DNA of 64,000 nucleotides, taken from assembly GCA_025929535.1 (NCBI GenBank), contig JAICLZ010000007.1, positions 20,374 to 84,373 on the forward strand, written 5' to 3'. Each line of letters opens with the position of its first letter. Within the stretch, counting starts at the first letter, position 1. Below the pieces are notes generated by a model. That model did not search any database and was not told the DNA's origin. It saw only the letters and a program-made list of their open reading frames with translations. Made by a program: the position numbers and the translations under genes. Shown piece after piece: positions 15,791 to 25,675 of the stretch. This DNA is from Gemmatimonadaceae bacterium (GTDB lineage Bacteria; Gemmatimonadota; Gemmatimonadetes; Gemmatimonadales; Gemmatimonadaceae).

Positions 15791-17796
15791 AACGTGATCG
15801 GCCCCTTCGCGAAGATCGCCCACGGGTCGCCCGGCTGCGTGCCGTCGATGAAGTACTCCGTGTAGCGCTTGTCCGGCAGCGTCGTGCTGTCCGCGGGCGC
15901 CATCCTGTCCCGATCGAAGTCCATCGCGACAATCCCGGCTGGCAGGTTCCACTCCCCGGAGCTGTGCTCGGCGTAGTAGCGTCCGATCATGTCGCCCCAG
16001 ATGGGTGCCGCGAGTGAGCCGCCGGCGGCGCCGGGCGCAATCGGCACCGGTTTGTCGAAGCCCACCCACACACCGGCCACGATCTCCGGTGTCATTCCCA
16101 CGAACCACGCGTCGGTGTCGTTGTTCGTCGTCCCCGTTTTGCCCGCGACCTCGATGCGGTCGGGCACGTAGCGCCGCACCGAGGTTGCCGTGCCGCGCGT
16201 CACCACATCGCGCATCATGTCGCGCACGATGAACGCAATGCGCGGATCGAGCACCGAGTCGCGCCCGGCGCTCTTCTGGGTGTACACCACGCGTCCGGCG
16301 GCCTCGCTGATGTGATCGATGAAGCGCGGCGTCACGGACGAGCCATCGTTGTCGAAGGCGGCGTATGCCGCGACGAGATCGATCGGTCGCACGGCCGACG
16401 CGCCGATCGCGCTCGACGGATACGGTGCAATCGGGGTACGTATGCCGAGTGAGTGAGCGAGCGCGGCTATCGTGTCGATGCCCTCGGCCATGCCGATCTC
16501 CACGGCAACCGGGTTGCGCGAGCGTGTGAGCGCCTCGCGCAACGTCATGGGCCCGAGAAACTGTCCGTCGTCGTTCTTCGGCCGATAGACGGCGTTCCGA
16601 TCGAGCGGGATCGCCAGCGCGGTGTCGTACACGATCGAGGTCGCCGTGAACGTATCCGCGAGAGCGGTGGAGTAGACGATCGGCTTGAATGCCGATCCGG
16701 GCTGGCGCAGCGCGTTGATCGCGCGATCGAAATGCGAGTCCGCGTAGCTGCGACCACCGACCAGCGCGAGCACATCTCCGTCCTCCGGATCCATCGCGAT
16801 GACGGTGCCCTGGAGATAGTCGCTGCTTCCAGGCGCGCGCGTGGCGAACATGGGATGCTTGAACCCCGCGCGTGCCTCGGCGCGGGCGAGCCCGGAGGTG
16901 AGCGCCTCGGCCGCGAGCGTTTGGAGCGGGGCGTTGATGGTGGTGGTGATCTGATAGCCGCCATTCATCACGGGCACGCCGTTCGCTTCGGCTTCGCGCC
17001 GAACGACGTCCACCACGTACGGCGCCGTAGCCATCGCTGGCGCGGTGATCACGGGCTCGGCTTTCGCGGCGGCGGCGGCCTCGGCGGATACGTAATTCTG
17101 CTGAGCCATGAGCGTGAGCACGAGATCGCGCCGCTCGCGCGCGCGGTCAGGGTGCCTCACGGGATCGTAGAGCGCCGGGCCTTTCGGCAGAGCGGCCAGG
17201 GTTGCCGCCTGTGCGAGCGAGAGCTTCGCGGCGGGGATGCCGAAGTAGTGGCGCGCGGCCTCCTCGATTCCATACCAGCCATGGCCGAAATGGATCTGGT
17301 TGAGGTATGCCTCGAGAATCTGCTCCTTGTCGTAGTGGCGCTCCATTTCCCGCGCGGCGTTCTGCTCGTGGATCTTGCGCGCGATCGAGCGGTCGGCGCG
17401 ATCGATGATGTCCGGATGCATGTTGCCGACGAGCTGTTGCGTGATCGTGCTCGCGCCGCGCGCGTGGCCGCGCAACGCATCCTTGAGCGCCGCGGCCATG
17501 CCGACCACATCTACGCCGTCGTGCTTGTAGAAGCGCTGGTCCTCCACCGCGATGAAGGCCTGTCCGACGTACGGCGGCAACGTGCCGATCGGCACGCTCA
17601 TCCGGAATTGCGTGCCCAGTTCCCCCAGCAGTTGCCCGTCGCGCGCGAGCACGAGCGACGACTGCGGCTGCGGCACGATCTGCCACGCCTGGGTCGCGGT
17701 GGTCGTAGCGGTTTGCGCGGCGAGCGGCGCGGTGAGTGGCGCGCCGATCACCGTGGCCGCGAGCGCGATTGAAGCGAGTGTGTCCCGCAATTCCAT
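15787..17796 (-). CDS. bifunctional penicillin-binding protein, class A (PBP1-type)
   Basis: The protein is 669 residues from the ATG at 17796. The glycosyltransferase (GT51) domain at about 70-250 has FIAVEDQRFYKHDGVD (catalytic Glu), RGASTITQQLVGN and the conserved LNQIHFGHGWYGIEEAA. The transpeptidase domain has PGSAFKPIVY (SxxK serine), SRNPVAVE (SxN) and AGKTGTTNND (KTG). It polymerises and cross-links peptidoglycan outside the cytoplasmic membrane. The N-terminus looks more like a cleavable signal (IALAATVIGAPLTAPLAAQ) than the longer cytoplasmic tail plus anchor of classical PBP1a. Divergent from nadE. Confidence 0.92.
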   Translation of the reverse strand: MELRDTLASIALAATVIGAPLTAPLAAQTATTTATQAWQIVPQPQSSLVLARDGQLLGELGTQFRMSVPIGTLPPYVGQAFIAVEDQRFYKHDGVDVVGMAAALKDALRGHARGASTITQQLVGNMHPDIIDRADRSIARKIHEQNAAREMERHYDKEQILEAYLNQIHFGHGWYGIEEAARHYFGIPAAKLSLAQAATLAALPKGPALYDPVRHPDRARERRDLVLTLMAQQNYVSAEAAAAAKAEPVITAPAMATAPYVVDVVRREAEANGVPVMNGGYQITTTINAPLQTLAAEALTSGLARAEARAGFKHPMFATRAPGSSDYLQGTVIAMDPEDGDVLALVGGRSYADSHFDRAINALRQPGSAFKPIVYSTALADTFTATSIVYDTALAIPLDRNAVYRPKNDDGQFLGPMTLREALTRSRNPVAVEIGMAEGIDTIAALAHSLGIRTPIAPYPSSAIGASAVRPIDLVAAYAAFDNDGSSVTPRFIDHISEAAGRVVYTQKSAGRDSVLDPRIAFIVRDMMRDVVTRGTATSVRRYVPDRIEVAGKTGTTNNDTDAWFVGMTPEIVAGVWVGFDKPVPIAPGAAGGSLAAPIWGDMIGRYYAEHSSGEWNLPAGIVAMDFDRDRMAPADSTTLPDKRYTEYFIDGTQPGDPWAIFAKGPITF

Positions 17797-17917
17797 ATCG
17801 GATGAACGAAACGAAGGGTGCCAGGATATTCGAGCCGGGGCGCAGTCGCATACGGCACTCGCATGCAGCGGATGCGCACAGCTACCCCTCAACCTCTTAT
17901 ACACGCATCTTTCGGCG

Positions 17918-19756
17918 ATGCCTCACATCCTCCAGCTGGCCGCGCTTCAATTTTCTCCAGCCAAGGGAGAATATGAAGCGAATCTGTCGAGGCTGGGCGA
18001 TATCTTCGCGCAGATCGACTCGCTCGAGCCACGGCCGAACGTGCTTCATCTGCCGGAATCGGCGCTCACCGGCTACTTCCTCGAGGGTGGAGTGCGCGAG
18101 CACGCGCGCACCGCGGGCGCGCTCGCGAGCGATCTGCAGCGCATGTATCTGGCCGCGGGCGCTGGAGCGCGGCCGCTCGAGGTCGCGATCGGTTTCTACG
18201 AGTCGTGGAACAGCATCCTCTACAACAGTGCGCTCTGGGTGCGACTGGGCGGCGACGCGCCGCTGATCCGCCACGTGCATCGCAAGAACTTTCTGCCCAC
18301 GTACGGGCTCTTCGACGAAGAGCGTTTCGTCGAGCGCGGGCACGACATCCGGGCCTTCGACACTCCGTGGGGCCGGTTCGCGATGCTCGTCTGCGAGGAC
18401 GCCTGGCACTCCCTTCCCGGTACGCTGCTCGCGCTCGACGGCGCGACGATGATCTTCATCTCGGCGGCGGCGCCCGCGCGAGGAGTGTATCCGCGCGACG
18501 ACGCGATTCCCGGACCGGCGAGCGTGGCACGATGGGATCGCCTCGTGCGCGACATCGCCGAGGAGCATGGCGTGTTCGTCTCCCTCGCCAATCTCGTGGC
18601 GAACGAAGGGGGAAAGTCCTTCCCCGGGGGTGCCACGATCGCGGGACCGGGCGGCGAGGTTCGTGCGCGCGGGCCGCTCTGGCGCGAGTCGCTCATTTCG
18701 ATCTCCATCGATCTTCACGATCTCGCGCGCGCACGCGCGGAGATGCCGCTGCTCGCCGATCTGCAGACCGCGATGCCGCATCTGCTCGACGATCTCGAGC
18801 AGATCCGGGCGGAGGAGCCGACGCCGCTCGAGTACGATCCTGCGCCGGCCGAGAGGAAGGCTCAGCGAAAGCCGCGCGCCAAGTCGAATGCGCGCACGGC
18901 GGGGATCGAGGTCGTGGAAGTGAGCGCGCGCGAGAATGGCGCGCCATCGCCGCTCTCGATCGATGGCGCGCTCACGGAGGAGTGGCTCGCTACCTTCATT
19001 CGCGATGAGCTCTCGCAGCGCAATTACGAGAAGGGGCTCGTCGCGCTCTCCGGCGGCCTCGACTCCGCTGTCACCGTATTCCTGGCCGTGCGAGCAATGG
19101 GCGCGAGGAACATCGTTGGCCTACGGCTTCCGTATCGCACATCGAGCCCGGAAAGTCTCGAGCATGCACAGATGGTCATCGATGCGCTCGGGATCGAGTC
19201 TCGCACGCTCGACATCAGCGGTGCCGTGGATGGCTATCTCGCGAACGAGCCCGACGCCGACGCGACGCGACGCGGCAACGTGATGGCGCGCGTGCGCATG
19301 CTCGCAACGTTCGACCTGAGCGAGCGCTACAAGGCGCTCCCCCTCGGCACCGGCAACAAGACGGAGCGGCTGCTCGGCTATTTCACCTGGCACGGCGACG
19401 ATGCTCCGCCGGTGAACCCGCTCGGAGATCTCTACAAGACACAGGTGCGCGAGCTGGCACGCCATCTCGGCGTACCCGCGCCCATTCTGGAAAAGGCGCC
19501 AACCGCAGATCTCGTGCATGGCCAGACCGACGAGGGTGATCTCGGCGTTTCGTACGATGAGGCCGACCAGATTCTGAACTGGGTGCTCAGCGGATTTTCG
19601 GCCGAAGAGATAACTGCCCGGGGATTCGATTCGAAGGCGGTGGATACGGTGCGGCGCCGCCTCGACTCGACGCACTGGAAGCGCCGTCTGTCCACGGTGG
19701 CCATGCTCACAGGGACGTCGATCGGAGACAGCTATCTGCGGCCGGTGGACTACTGA
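17918..19756 (+). CDS. nadE: glutamine-dependent NAD+ synthetase
   Basis: The ATG at 17918 gives 612 residues. The N-terminal nitrilase-type glutaminase domain has all three catalytic residues: Glu in LPESALTGYF (about 46), Lys in HRKNFLPTYG (about 123) and Cys in LVCEDAWHS (about 158). The C-terminal synthetase domain has the ATP-pyrophosphatase loop LSGGLDSAVTVF (about 377) and GTGNKTERLLGYF. It amidates nicotinic acid adenine dinucleotide to NAD+ using ammonia channelled from glutamine, the last step of NAD biosynthesis. The reading frame remains open far upstream inside the PBP promoter region, but domain boundaries support this start. Confidence 0.95.
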   Translation: MPHILQLAALQFSPAKGEYEANLSRLGDIFAQIDSLEPRPNVLHLPESALTGYFLEGGVREHARTAGALASDLQRMYLAAGAGARPLEVAIGFYESWNSILYNSALWVRLGGDAPLIRHVHRKNFLPTYGLFDEERFVERGHDIRAFDTPWGRFAMLVCEDAWHSLPGTLLALDGATMIFISAAAPARGVYPRDDAIPGPASVARWDRLVRDIAEEHGVFVSLANLVANEGGKSFPGGATIAGPGGEVRARGPLWRESLISISIDLHDLARARAEMPLLADLQTAMPHLLDDLEQIRAEEPTPLEYDPAPAERKAQRKPRAKSNARTAGIEVVEVSARENGAPSPLSIDGALTEEWLATFIRDELSQRNYEKGLVALSGGLDSAVTVFLAVRAMGARNIVGLRLPYRTSSPESLEHAQMVIDALGIESRTLDISGAVDGYLANEPDADATRRGNVMARVRMLATFDLSERYKALPLGTGNKTERLLGYFTWHGDDAPPVNPLGDLYKTQVRELARHLGVPAPILEKAPTADLVHGQTDEGDLGVSYDEADQILNWVLSGFSAEEITARGFDSKAVDTVRRRLDSTHWKRRLSTVAMLTGTSIGDSYLRPVDY

Positions 19757-19797
19757 GCGAGATCAGCGCTCGCATCCGCCAGGTCACAGCCACGGAT

Positions 19798-20226
19798 GTG
19801 GCGGCGATGGCTCGCCTTCGTGCGGAAGAGTGGGAGACGATCGAGTACTGGGTAGCGCGAATCACCGGCTATCTCGGCGGCACACAGGATCCGCGAAATT
19901 CCCTTTCGGCGCGGCAGGCATTCGTCGCTACCGTCGATGACGAGGTGGTCGGATTCGTCGCCGGCCATCTCACGCATCGGTACGGCTGCACGGGCGAGCT
20001 CGAATGGATCAACGTCGCGAGGACGCACCGCAGCCGCGGAATCGCATCCGTGCTGCTACGCGCGATCGCGGAGTGGTTCGTCGAAGCGAATGCGACGAAG
20101 GTGTGTGTCGACGTGGATCCCGCAAACCTCTCGGCGCGACGGCTTTACGAGTCTCACGGAGCGAGAGAGCTGAATCCGCACTGGCTCGTGTGGGATGACA
20201 TCGGCGCGATCGTGCGGGGCGGCTGA
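19798..20226 (+). CDS. GNAT family N-acetyltransferase
   Basis: The core is clear: INVARTHRSRGIASVLLRAIAEW is the acetyl-CoA pyrophosphate-binding motif (RxxGxA type), and NLSARRLYESHGA is the GNAT motif B helix. The first canonical start is the GTG at 19798 (142 residues), but it removes the expected first strand. The frame is open upstream and reads ISARIRQVTATDVAAMARL, a good GNAT beta1-alpha1, back to a CTG at 19753 that overlaps the nadE stop as CTGA. The true start may therefore be CTG, giving 157 residues. Substrate unknown; coupled to nadE. Confidence 0.8.
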   Translation: MAAMARLRAEEWETIEYWVARITGYLGGTQDPRNSLSARQAFVATVDDEVVGFVAGHLTHRYGCTGELEWINVARTHRSRGIASVLLRAIAEWFVEANATKVCVDVDPANLSARRLYESHGARELNPHWLVWDDIGAIVRGG

Positions 20227-20272
20227 GGTCCGACCGTGACGCAGCTAAGTCACCACGCGTCCACTAGTTACA

Positions 20273-22402
20273 ATGACGACGACGCCGCTCGAGATCACCG
20301 GCACGCGTGTGCTGCCGATACGTCGATTCTGGATGACCGACGAGCTCGTGCGCATGTGCGTCGTCGCCTTCGGCACACTCGCCGTCGCGCTCGGGCTCGC
20401 GTTCAACTATTACGCACATCCGTTCCCGTGGCTCGGCGCGATGCTGCTGCTGCTCGTCGCCGCTGCGACCCGTGTATTCGGAATTCCCCTTCCGGGAAAG
20501 GGATTCGCGAGCTTCGCGGTCGGACCGGGCGTGGCCGCGATCATCGCGCTCGACTGGGCGGGCGGATCGCTCGTCGCTGCGTTCGGCATCATCCTCGGCG
20601 ACGCCATCTTCCGCCGGCTTCCGATCCGCAACGCAGTCAGCAACGCCGGGCACTTTCTCACGGCCGGCAGCATCGCGGGCTACTGCTACTACGGCCTGAT
20701 GAGCGGCCAGCTCGGACTCGCGGCGTTTTCCGCGAACAATGCGTGGCGGCTCGGCTTCATGATCGCTCTGTACATGGTAACAGCGAACGCCACCTTCTAT
20801 CTGCAGCTCAAGCTCTCTCCCGCGATCGCGTGGGTGGACCCAAAGCTCACCGCGCGGTGGGAAGGCACCGTCGCGGTGCTCGCGACGCTTCTCGCCCTCG
20901 GCTCGCTCCAACTCGCGTACAGCCAGGCGTCACCGCGTGCGATGATCGCCGGCGCGCTCGTCCTGACGCTCGTGGCCGTGCTCATGCACTGGCTCGTGCG
21001 GCAGGCGGCGGTCGGCGAGAGCCTGCTACTGGTGCAGCGACTGACGACGGCCATCAGCGCTCGCCCCGAGCTGCACCTCGCTCTCAACGACATTCAACGG
21101 CTCACGCGATCGCTCGTGCCCTGGGAGCAGATGGGCATCGCCGCGTACGATCCGGAGCGCAACGAGTTCGTGGTCGTGGTGGACACGTCGCCGGATTATC
21201 CCGTGGGCAGGCGCATCTCGGCCACCGACGGAATCGTCGGGAGCGCGATCAGCGCGGGACACGCGATCACCGATCTCGCGCTGCCAAGGGGCCAGCGTCC
21301 TACGGAGATCTCGCAGCGCTCGCAGATCGTGCTGCCGCTCATGTACGGCGATCGGCTCGCGGGCATCTGGACCGTGCGGCATTCGCGTATCGAGATGTAT
21401 CGCGGTCACGATGCCGGCCTGCTCGAGTACGTGGCGCCGCAGCTCGCGCTCTCGCTCTCGCTCGACAAGTTGATCCAGCCCGTGGTGGCCGCGTCCGCAG
21501 ACATGACGTCGCACGTGGAATCGATCACCGCAACGACACAGCAGCTGCATGCATCGGCTCAGGAAGGCGCGGAAACTGCGCGCCGCCTCGCGGCAACGGT
21601 GCGTGAGCTCGCGGACACGCTTTCGCGCGGCGCCGAAGGGGCTCGCAATGCGCAGGTGATCGCGGACACCACGGTCGCTGAAGGGCAGGTGACGCAGCAG
21701 AGCGGAAGCCAGATGCTCGCCGATGCGCGCGTGGTGCGCGGCGCAACGGAACAGGCGCGCGCGCAGCTCACGGCAGCCGCAGCGGTGGTGCAGAAGGGTG
21801 CGGATCAGGTCTCGCGGCTGCGGGACATCTCCGAAGCCGTGCAGACGTTCGGGCAGACGATCACCGAGCTCGCAGACCAGACGGGCCTGCTCGCGCTGAA
21901 TGCCGCGGTGGAAGCCGCGCGCGCGGGCGTGCACGGGCGCGGCTTCGCCGTGGTCGCGCGCGAGATTCGCGAGCTGGCAGACCGCAGCGCGACCGAAGCC
22001 GAGGGAATGGACAAGGCCGTTCGAGACATTCGCGCGACCCTCGATCGCGCGGTCACGCTCATGCAGCGCACGCGCGGCGAGGTGCTGTCAGTGGCGGAAT
22101 CGAGTGCGGCGTGGGTGGACGAGCTCGATCGCATCGTGCTCGCGAGTGAGCAGGTTGCGGCCGCGGGTCACCGCATCGTCGACACGGCACGCGAGAGCGC
22201 CGGACGCTCCGGGATGATGTCGCGCGCGCTCACCGAGGCGAAGGACGAGGCGACGCGTGCCGCATCGGAAACCGGTGCGGTGGCTGGCGCGAGCATCCAG
22301 CAGGAAGGCGCGATCGATTCGCTGAACGGCGCCGCAACCGAGCTCAGCGCAACGGCGCAGACGCTCGCGGCTGCCGTGGCCGCGGTACGCGCCGGACGCT
22401 AG
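20273..22402 (+). CDS. chemoreceptor-like protein: polytopic membrane domain, GAF, MCP signalling domain
   Basis: This 709-residue protein has about seven hydrophobic segments in residues 25-250, with no large periplasmic loop. A GAF-like domain follows at about 265-395 ([24 protein letters not shown], split here at its conserved core), and an MCP cytoplasmic coiled coil runs from about 400 to the end. The signalling hairpin is recognisable at about 530-575: [17 protein letters not shown], then [16 protein letters not shown]. No HAMP domain is evident between membrane part and GAF. No cheA, cheW or other chemotaxis gene lies in the window. It may feed an unlinked chemosensory array; the signal sensed is unknown. 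Confidence 0.85.
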   Translation: MTTTPLEITGTRVLPIRRFWMTDELVRMCVVAFGTLAVALGLAFNYYAHPFPWLGAMLLLLVAAATRVFGIPLPGKGFASFAVGPGVAAIIALDWAGGSLVAAFGIILGDAIFRRLPIRNAVSNAGHFLTAGSIAGYCYYGLMSGQLGLAAFSANNAWRLGFMIALYMVTANATFYLQLKLSPAIAWVDPKLTARWEGTVAVLATLLALGSLQLAYSQASPRAMIAGALVLTLVAVLMHWLVRQAAVGESLLLVQRLTTAISARPELHLALNDIQRLTRSLVPWEQMGIAAYDPERNEFVVVVDTSPDYPVGRRISATDGIVGSAISAGHAITDLALPRGQRPTEISQRSQIVLPLMYGDRLAGIWTVRHSRIEMYRGHDAGLLEYVAPQLALSLSLDKLIQPVVAASADMTSHVESITATTQQLHASAQEGAETARRLAATVRELADTLSRGAEGARNAQVIADTTVAEGQVTQQSGSQMLADARVVRGATEQARAQLTAAAAVVQKGADQVSRLRDISEAVQTFGQTITELADQTGLLALNAAVEAARAGVHGRGFAVVAREIRELADRSATEAEGMDKAVRDIRATLDRAVTLMQRTRGEVLSVAESSAAWVDELDRIVLASEQVAAAGHRIVDTARESAGRSGMMSRALTEAKDEATRAASETGAVAGASIQQEGAIDSLNGAATELSATAQTLAAAVAAVRAGR

Positions 22403-22423
22403 CAGTACACCCGCGACTGGCGG

Positions 22424-22915
22424 CTACTTCTTCGAGACTGCCGCGGATGCGCGGGGCGTGGGGCGCATGGGATCGCGCAGCGCCGCCAGAATCTGCGCCG
22501 CCTGCGCGTCGAGAACCGTTCGATCCGGCATCACCGACCCGGGAAACGGCAGCGGCACTTCGAAGCCATCACCCGAGCGGCGCGGAATCAGGTGGATGTG
22601 AAAGTGATAGACATCCTGCCCTGCTGCGGCGCCGCTCGACACGATGAGATTCATCGCGTTGGCGCCCACGACCTTCCGGATCACGGGATTCAGCCGCATT
22701 GCCACCTCGAACAGATGCATCCCGAGCTCCGCCGGCAAGTCCAGAAACGATTCGAAGTGCTGGCGCGGTACGACGAGCGTGTGGCCGTGATTCACGGGCT
22801 GCACATCCATGAAGGCGACGGCACGCGAGTCTTCGTAGCACACGGACACCTCGGCGGCGCCCTTCATGATGTCGCAGAAGATGCAGTGCACGGATTGCGA
22901 ATCGGAGTGCTGCAT
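22424..22915 (-). CDS. HIT family protein
   Basis: The ATG at 22915 gives 163 residues. The histidine triad HFHIHLIPR near residue 115 is the catalytic motif of HIT nucleotide hydrolases and transferases, and NHGHTLVVPRQHFESFLDL is the typical upstream strand. The N-terminal CIFCDI, with its two Cys, is common in HINT-type members, where it helps bind zinc. Family members hydrolyse AMP-linked or dinucleoside polyphosphate substrates. It converges on the chemoreceptor-like gene with a 21-bp gap. Confidence 0.9.
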   Translation of the reverse strand: MQHSDSQSVHCIFCDIMKGAAEVSVCYEDSRAVAFMDVQPVNHGHTLVVPRQHFESFLDLPAELGMHLFEVAMRLNPVIRKVVGANAMNLIVSSGAAAGQDVYHFHIHLIPRRSGDGFEVPLPFPGSVMPDRTVLDAQAAQILAALRDPMRPTPRASAAVSKK

Positions 22916-23082
22916 AGGGTCGCCATGAAGCGGCCGAGGCCGCTCGAAAAAAGAGTCGTTGCAGTTGGAGTGGTGAGCACGGATGATAAGCCGTCCGGCA
23001 CACCCCCGGTAGACGTTCATGTGGCATCAGCAGCGGCCCGGAAGGTATCTTTCACCGTCGATTTCACAGGACCTGGAGAGAC

Positions 23083-25191
23083 ATGGCCACGCCCACGATC
23101 GCTTCCAAGCCAGCCGCTGCCACACTGAGCTCCGTTCAACTGCTAGACGCGTACCGCAACATGTATCTGTCGCGTCGGCTGGACGACAAGGAGATCCAGC
23201 TCAAGCGACAGAACCGGATCTTCTTTCAGATCTCGGGGGCGGGACACGAGGCGATCCTGACCGCTGCGGGGATGGTGATTCGCCCCGGCTCAGACTGGTC
23301 GCTTCCCTACTACCGCGACCGCGCATTCTGCCTCGAGCAGGGCGTCACGCCGGCCGAGATGCTCTACGAGGCCGTGGGCGCGGCAATAGATCCCGCCTCC
23401 GGCGGCCGGCAGATGCCGAGCCACTGGGGGCACAGGAAGTACAACATCGTCTCGTCGTCGTCGCCAACGGGAACGCAGTTCCTGCAGGCCGTTGGCGTGG
23501 CCGAGGCGTCGCTCCGGGCCAAGCTGCTCGGCATTACCGAGGGCTTCACGGAAGACGAAGTGGTGTACGTCTCCACGGGCGAAGGCGCCACGAGCGAAGG
23601 CGAGTTCTGGGAATCGATCTCGAGCGCGTGCAATCTGGGCGCTCCCGTGGTGTACGTGGTGGAGGACAACGGCTACGCGATCTCGGTGCCCGTGGAGATC
23701 AACACCCCGGGCGGCAACGTGTCGAAGCTGCTCGCGTCGTTTCCGGGGCTCTACATCCAGGAAGTGGACGGGTGCGACTTCGTGGCATCGCACGCGGCGA
23801 TGACGCGCGCGGTGGACTACGCGCGCAAGCGAAAGGGACCGGCACTCGTGCACGCGCACGTGATTCGTCCCTACTCGCACTCGCTTTCGGACGACGAGGT
23901 GATGTACCGTCCGGCGTCGGAGCGCGAGGCGGATGCCGCGCGCGATCCGCTCGTGACCTTCCCCAAGTGGCTCGTGGCGGAGGGGCATGCGACGGAAGAG
24001 GAGCTCGCGAGGGTGCGCGAGGAAGCGGATGCGGTCGTGCTTGCTGCAACGGATGACGCGCTTCAGCAGCCGCAGCCCACCCCCGACACGATCTACACCG
24101 GCGTCTACTCGTCGCAGGTGGATCCGTGCGGCGAGAATTTCGACACGGAAGAGGATCCGCAGTTCACGGGCGAGCCCACCACGATGGTCGATCTGCTCAA
24201 CGCGTGCATGAAGGACGAGATGCGGCGCGATGAGAAGATCCTCGTGTTCGGCGAGGATGTCGCCGACGTGTCGCGCGAGCAGTACCTCGGCTCGCTCAAG
24301 GGCAAGGGCGGCGTGTTCAAGGTGACGTGGGGGCTGCAGAAGGAGTTCGGCGGCGCGCGCGTGTACAACTCACCGCTGGCCGAAGCGAACATCATCGGCC
24401 GCGCGATCGGGCTGGCGCTGCGCGGGTTCAAGCCGGTGGTCGAGATCCAGTTTTTCGACTACATCTGGCCCGCGTTCATGCAGCTCCGCGATGAGCTCGC
24501 GACCATGCGGTGGCGCTCGAACGACGCGTTCAGCGCACCGGTGGTCGTGCGCACGACGTACGGCGGCTACATCCGCGGCGCGATCTATCACTCGCAGACC
24601 GGCGCCTCACTGTTCACGCACACGCCCGGACTGCGCGTAGTGTGTCCCTCCAGCGCGCTCGATGCGAACGGGCTGCTCCGCACCGCGATTCGTGGCGACG
24701 ATCCCGTGATCTTCCTCGAGCACAAGCATCTCTACCGCCAGACGTACAACAAGGCCTGCTACCCGGGCCCGAACTTCATGATTCCGTTCGGCAAGGCGAA
24801 GGTCGTGCGCGAGGGATCGGACATCACGGTCGTCACGTACGGGGCAACCGTGCAGCGCGCGCTCGTGGCCGCGAACCAGGCGGCCGAGCAGGGTGTGGAG
24901 GCGGAGGTGATCGACCTGCGCACACTGAGCCCATGGGATCGCGAGACGGTGTTCGCGAGCGTGCGGAAGACGAACCGCGTGATCGTGGGCTACGAGGATT
25001 CAATGTCGTGGGGCTACGGTGCGGAGATCGCGGCCGCCGTCGCCGACGAGTGCTTCGCGTGGCTCGATGCGCCGGTCAAGCGGGTGGCGAGCACCGACAC
25101 CTTCGTGGGCTACGCCCCGCAGCTCGAGGATGCGATTCTGCCACAGGTAGACGATTTCAAGCGCGCCTACGCGGAGCTGATGCGGTTCTAG
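23083..25191 (+). CDS. 2-oxoacid dehydrogenase E1, fused alpha and beta subunits (branched-chain type)
   Basis: This 702-residue protein joins both E1 subunits. The alpha half (about 20-340) has ISGAGHEAI, the Tyr/Arg segment YYRDRAF, and the thiamine diphosphate motif [12 protein letters not shown]...EDNGYAIS. The beta half (about 365-702) starts [14 protein letters not shown] and has [24 protein letters not shown] and [11 protein letters not shown]. Fused E1 proteins of this kind decarboxylate branched-chain 2-oxoacids (from Val, Leu, Ile) and acylate the E2 lipoyl domain. E2 and E3 are not in the window. The RBS GGAGAG precedes the ATG by three bases. The gene ends next to a structured repeat. 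Confidence 0.9.
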   Translation: MATPTIASKPAAATLSSVQLLDAYRNMYLSRRLDDKEIQLKRQNRIFFQISGAGHEAILTAAGMVIRPGSDWSLPYYRDRAFCLEQGVTPAEMLYEAVGAAIDPASGGRQMPSHWGHRKYNIVSSSSPTGTQFLQAVGVAEASLRAKLLGITEGFTEDEVVYVSTGEGATSEGEFWESISSACNLGAPVVYVVEDNGYAISVPVEINTPGGNVSKLLASFPGLYIQEVDGCDFVASHAAMTRAVDYARKRKGPALVHAHVIRPYSHSLSDDEVMYRPASEREADAARDPLVTFPKWLVAEGHATEEELARVREEADAVVLAATDDALQQPQPTPDTIYTGVYSSQVDPCGENFDTEEDPQFTGEPTTMVDLLNACMKDEMRRDEKILVFGEDVADVSREQYLGSLKGKGGVFKVTWGLQKEFGGARVYNSPLAEANIIGRAIGLALRGFKPVVEIQFFDYIWPAFMQLRDELATMRWRSNDAFSAPVVVRTTYGGYIRGAIYHSQTGASLFTHTPGLRVVCPSSALDANGLLRTAIRGDDPVIFLEHKHLYRQTYNKACYPGPNFMIPFGKAKVVREGSDITVVTYGATVQRALVAANQAAEQGVEAEVIDLRTLSPWDRETVFASVRKTNRVIVGYEDSMSWGYGAEIAAAVADECFAWLDAPVKRVASTDTFVGYAPQLEDAILPQVDDFKRAYAELMRF

Positions 25192-25230
25192 ATACGCCAA
25201 CCGCGAGCACGAGCCAACCCGATTTCCCTT

Positions 25231-25632
25231 CCGCTACTTCAGTTACCAACCGAGGAATACCGCTGCCCGTATGTCGATCGATGATGCCTGCATCGTGCGC
25301 GCGTGCCCAGAACGGCAACAGCAGCTCGGGCTGGCATCAACATTTTTGACATACGGATAACAAACGGATTGAAACGGATCGAACGGAGACGGCAAAACTC
25401 CCGCGATTCCCTTCATCATCGCGCGGGAGCGAAGACGATCGATCTTGACCGGAAACGGCAGGGGTGTAGAGCGCTTCAGTGACTTCGGTTGCCAACCAAA
25501 AAAGCAACGCTCCCCATGCGCACCGCCCCTTCGCCGCACGCCGGTGCGATCCGTTTCTCATCCGTCAAATCCGTTCAATCCGTATTTCCAGAATTGTTGA
25601 TGCCTGAACCGTGCGCGCGTGGCCGAAACGGC
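25231..25632. repeat. dispersed structured repeat, copy 1 (non-coding)
   Basis: This fills most of a 484-bp gap between convergent genes and has no convincing ORF. It matches 59225-59581 in the same orientation in many blocks, the longest an exact 40-bp identity (25569-25608). Features: a small hairpin TCAA/TTGA (25337-25349), a left arm rich in ACGGAT units (25352-25386), an inner hairpin CTCCCGCG/CGCGGGAG (25398-25429), GTTGCCAACCAAAAAA, and a right arm of ATCCGT units (25547-25588). GAAACGGATCG (25371) and CGATCCGTTTC (25547) are exact complements. The edges share a direct repeat around TGATGCCTG and GTGCGCGCGTG (about 25282 and 25599). Function unknown. Confidence 0.8.
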
Positions 25633-25675
25633 TTTATTCGTGCGCAGCACACTCGCAGTGCGCGCCCCGCTTCCC

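Noticed and set aside
25352..25588. The ACGGAT/ATCCGT units as a CRISPR array or simple tandem repeat
   Set aside because: Units are only 6-9 bp, irregularly spaced, in inverted arms, without uniform spacers or cas genes.
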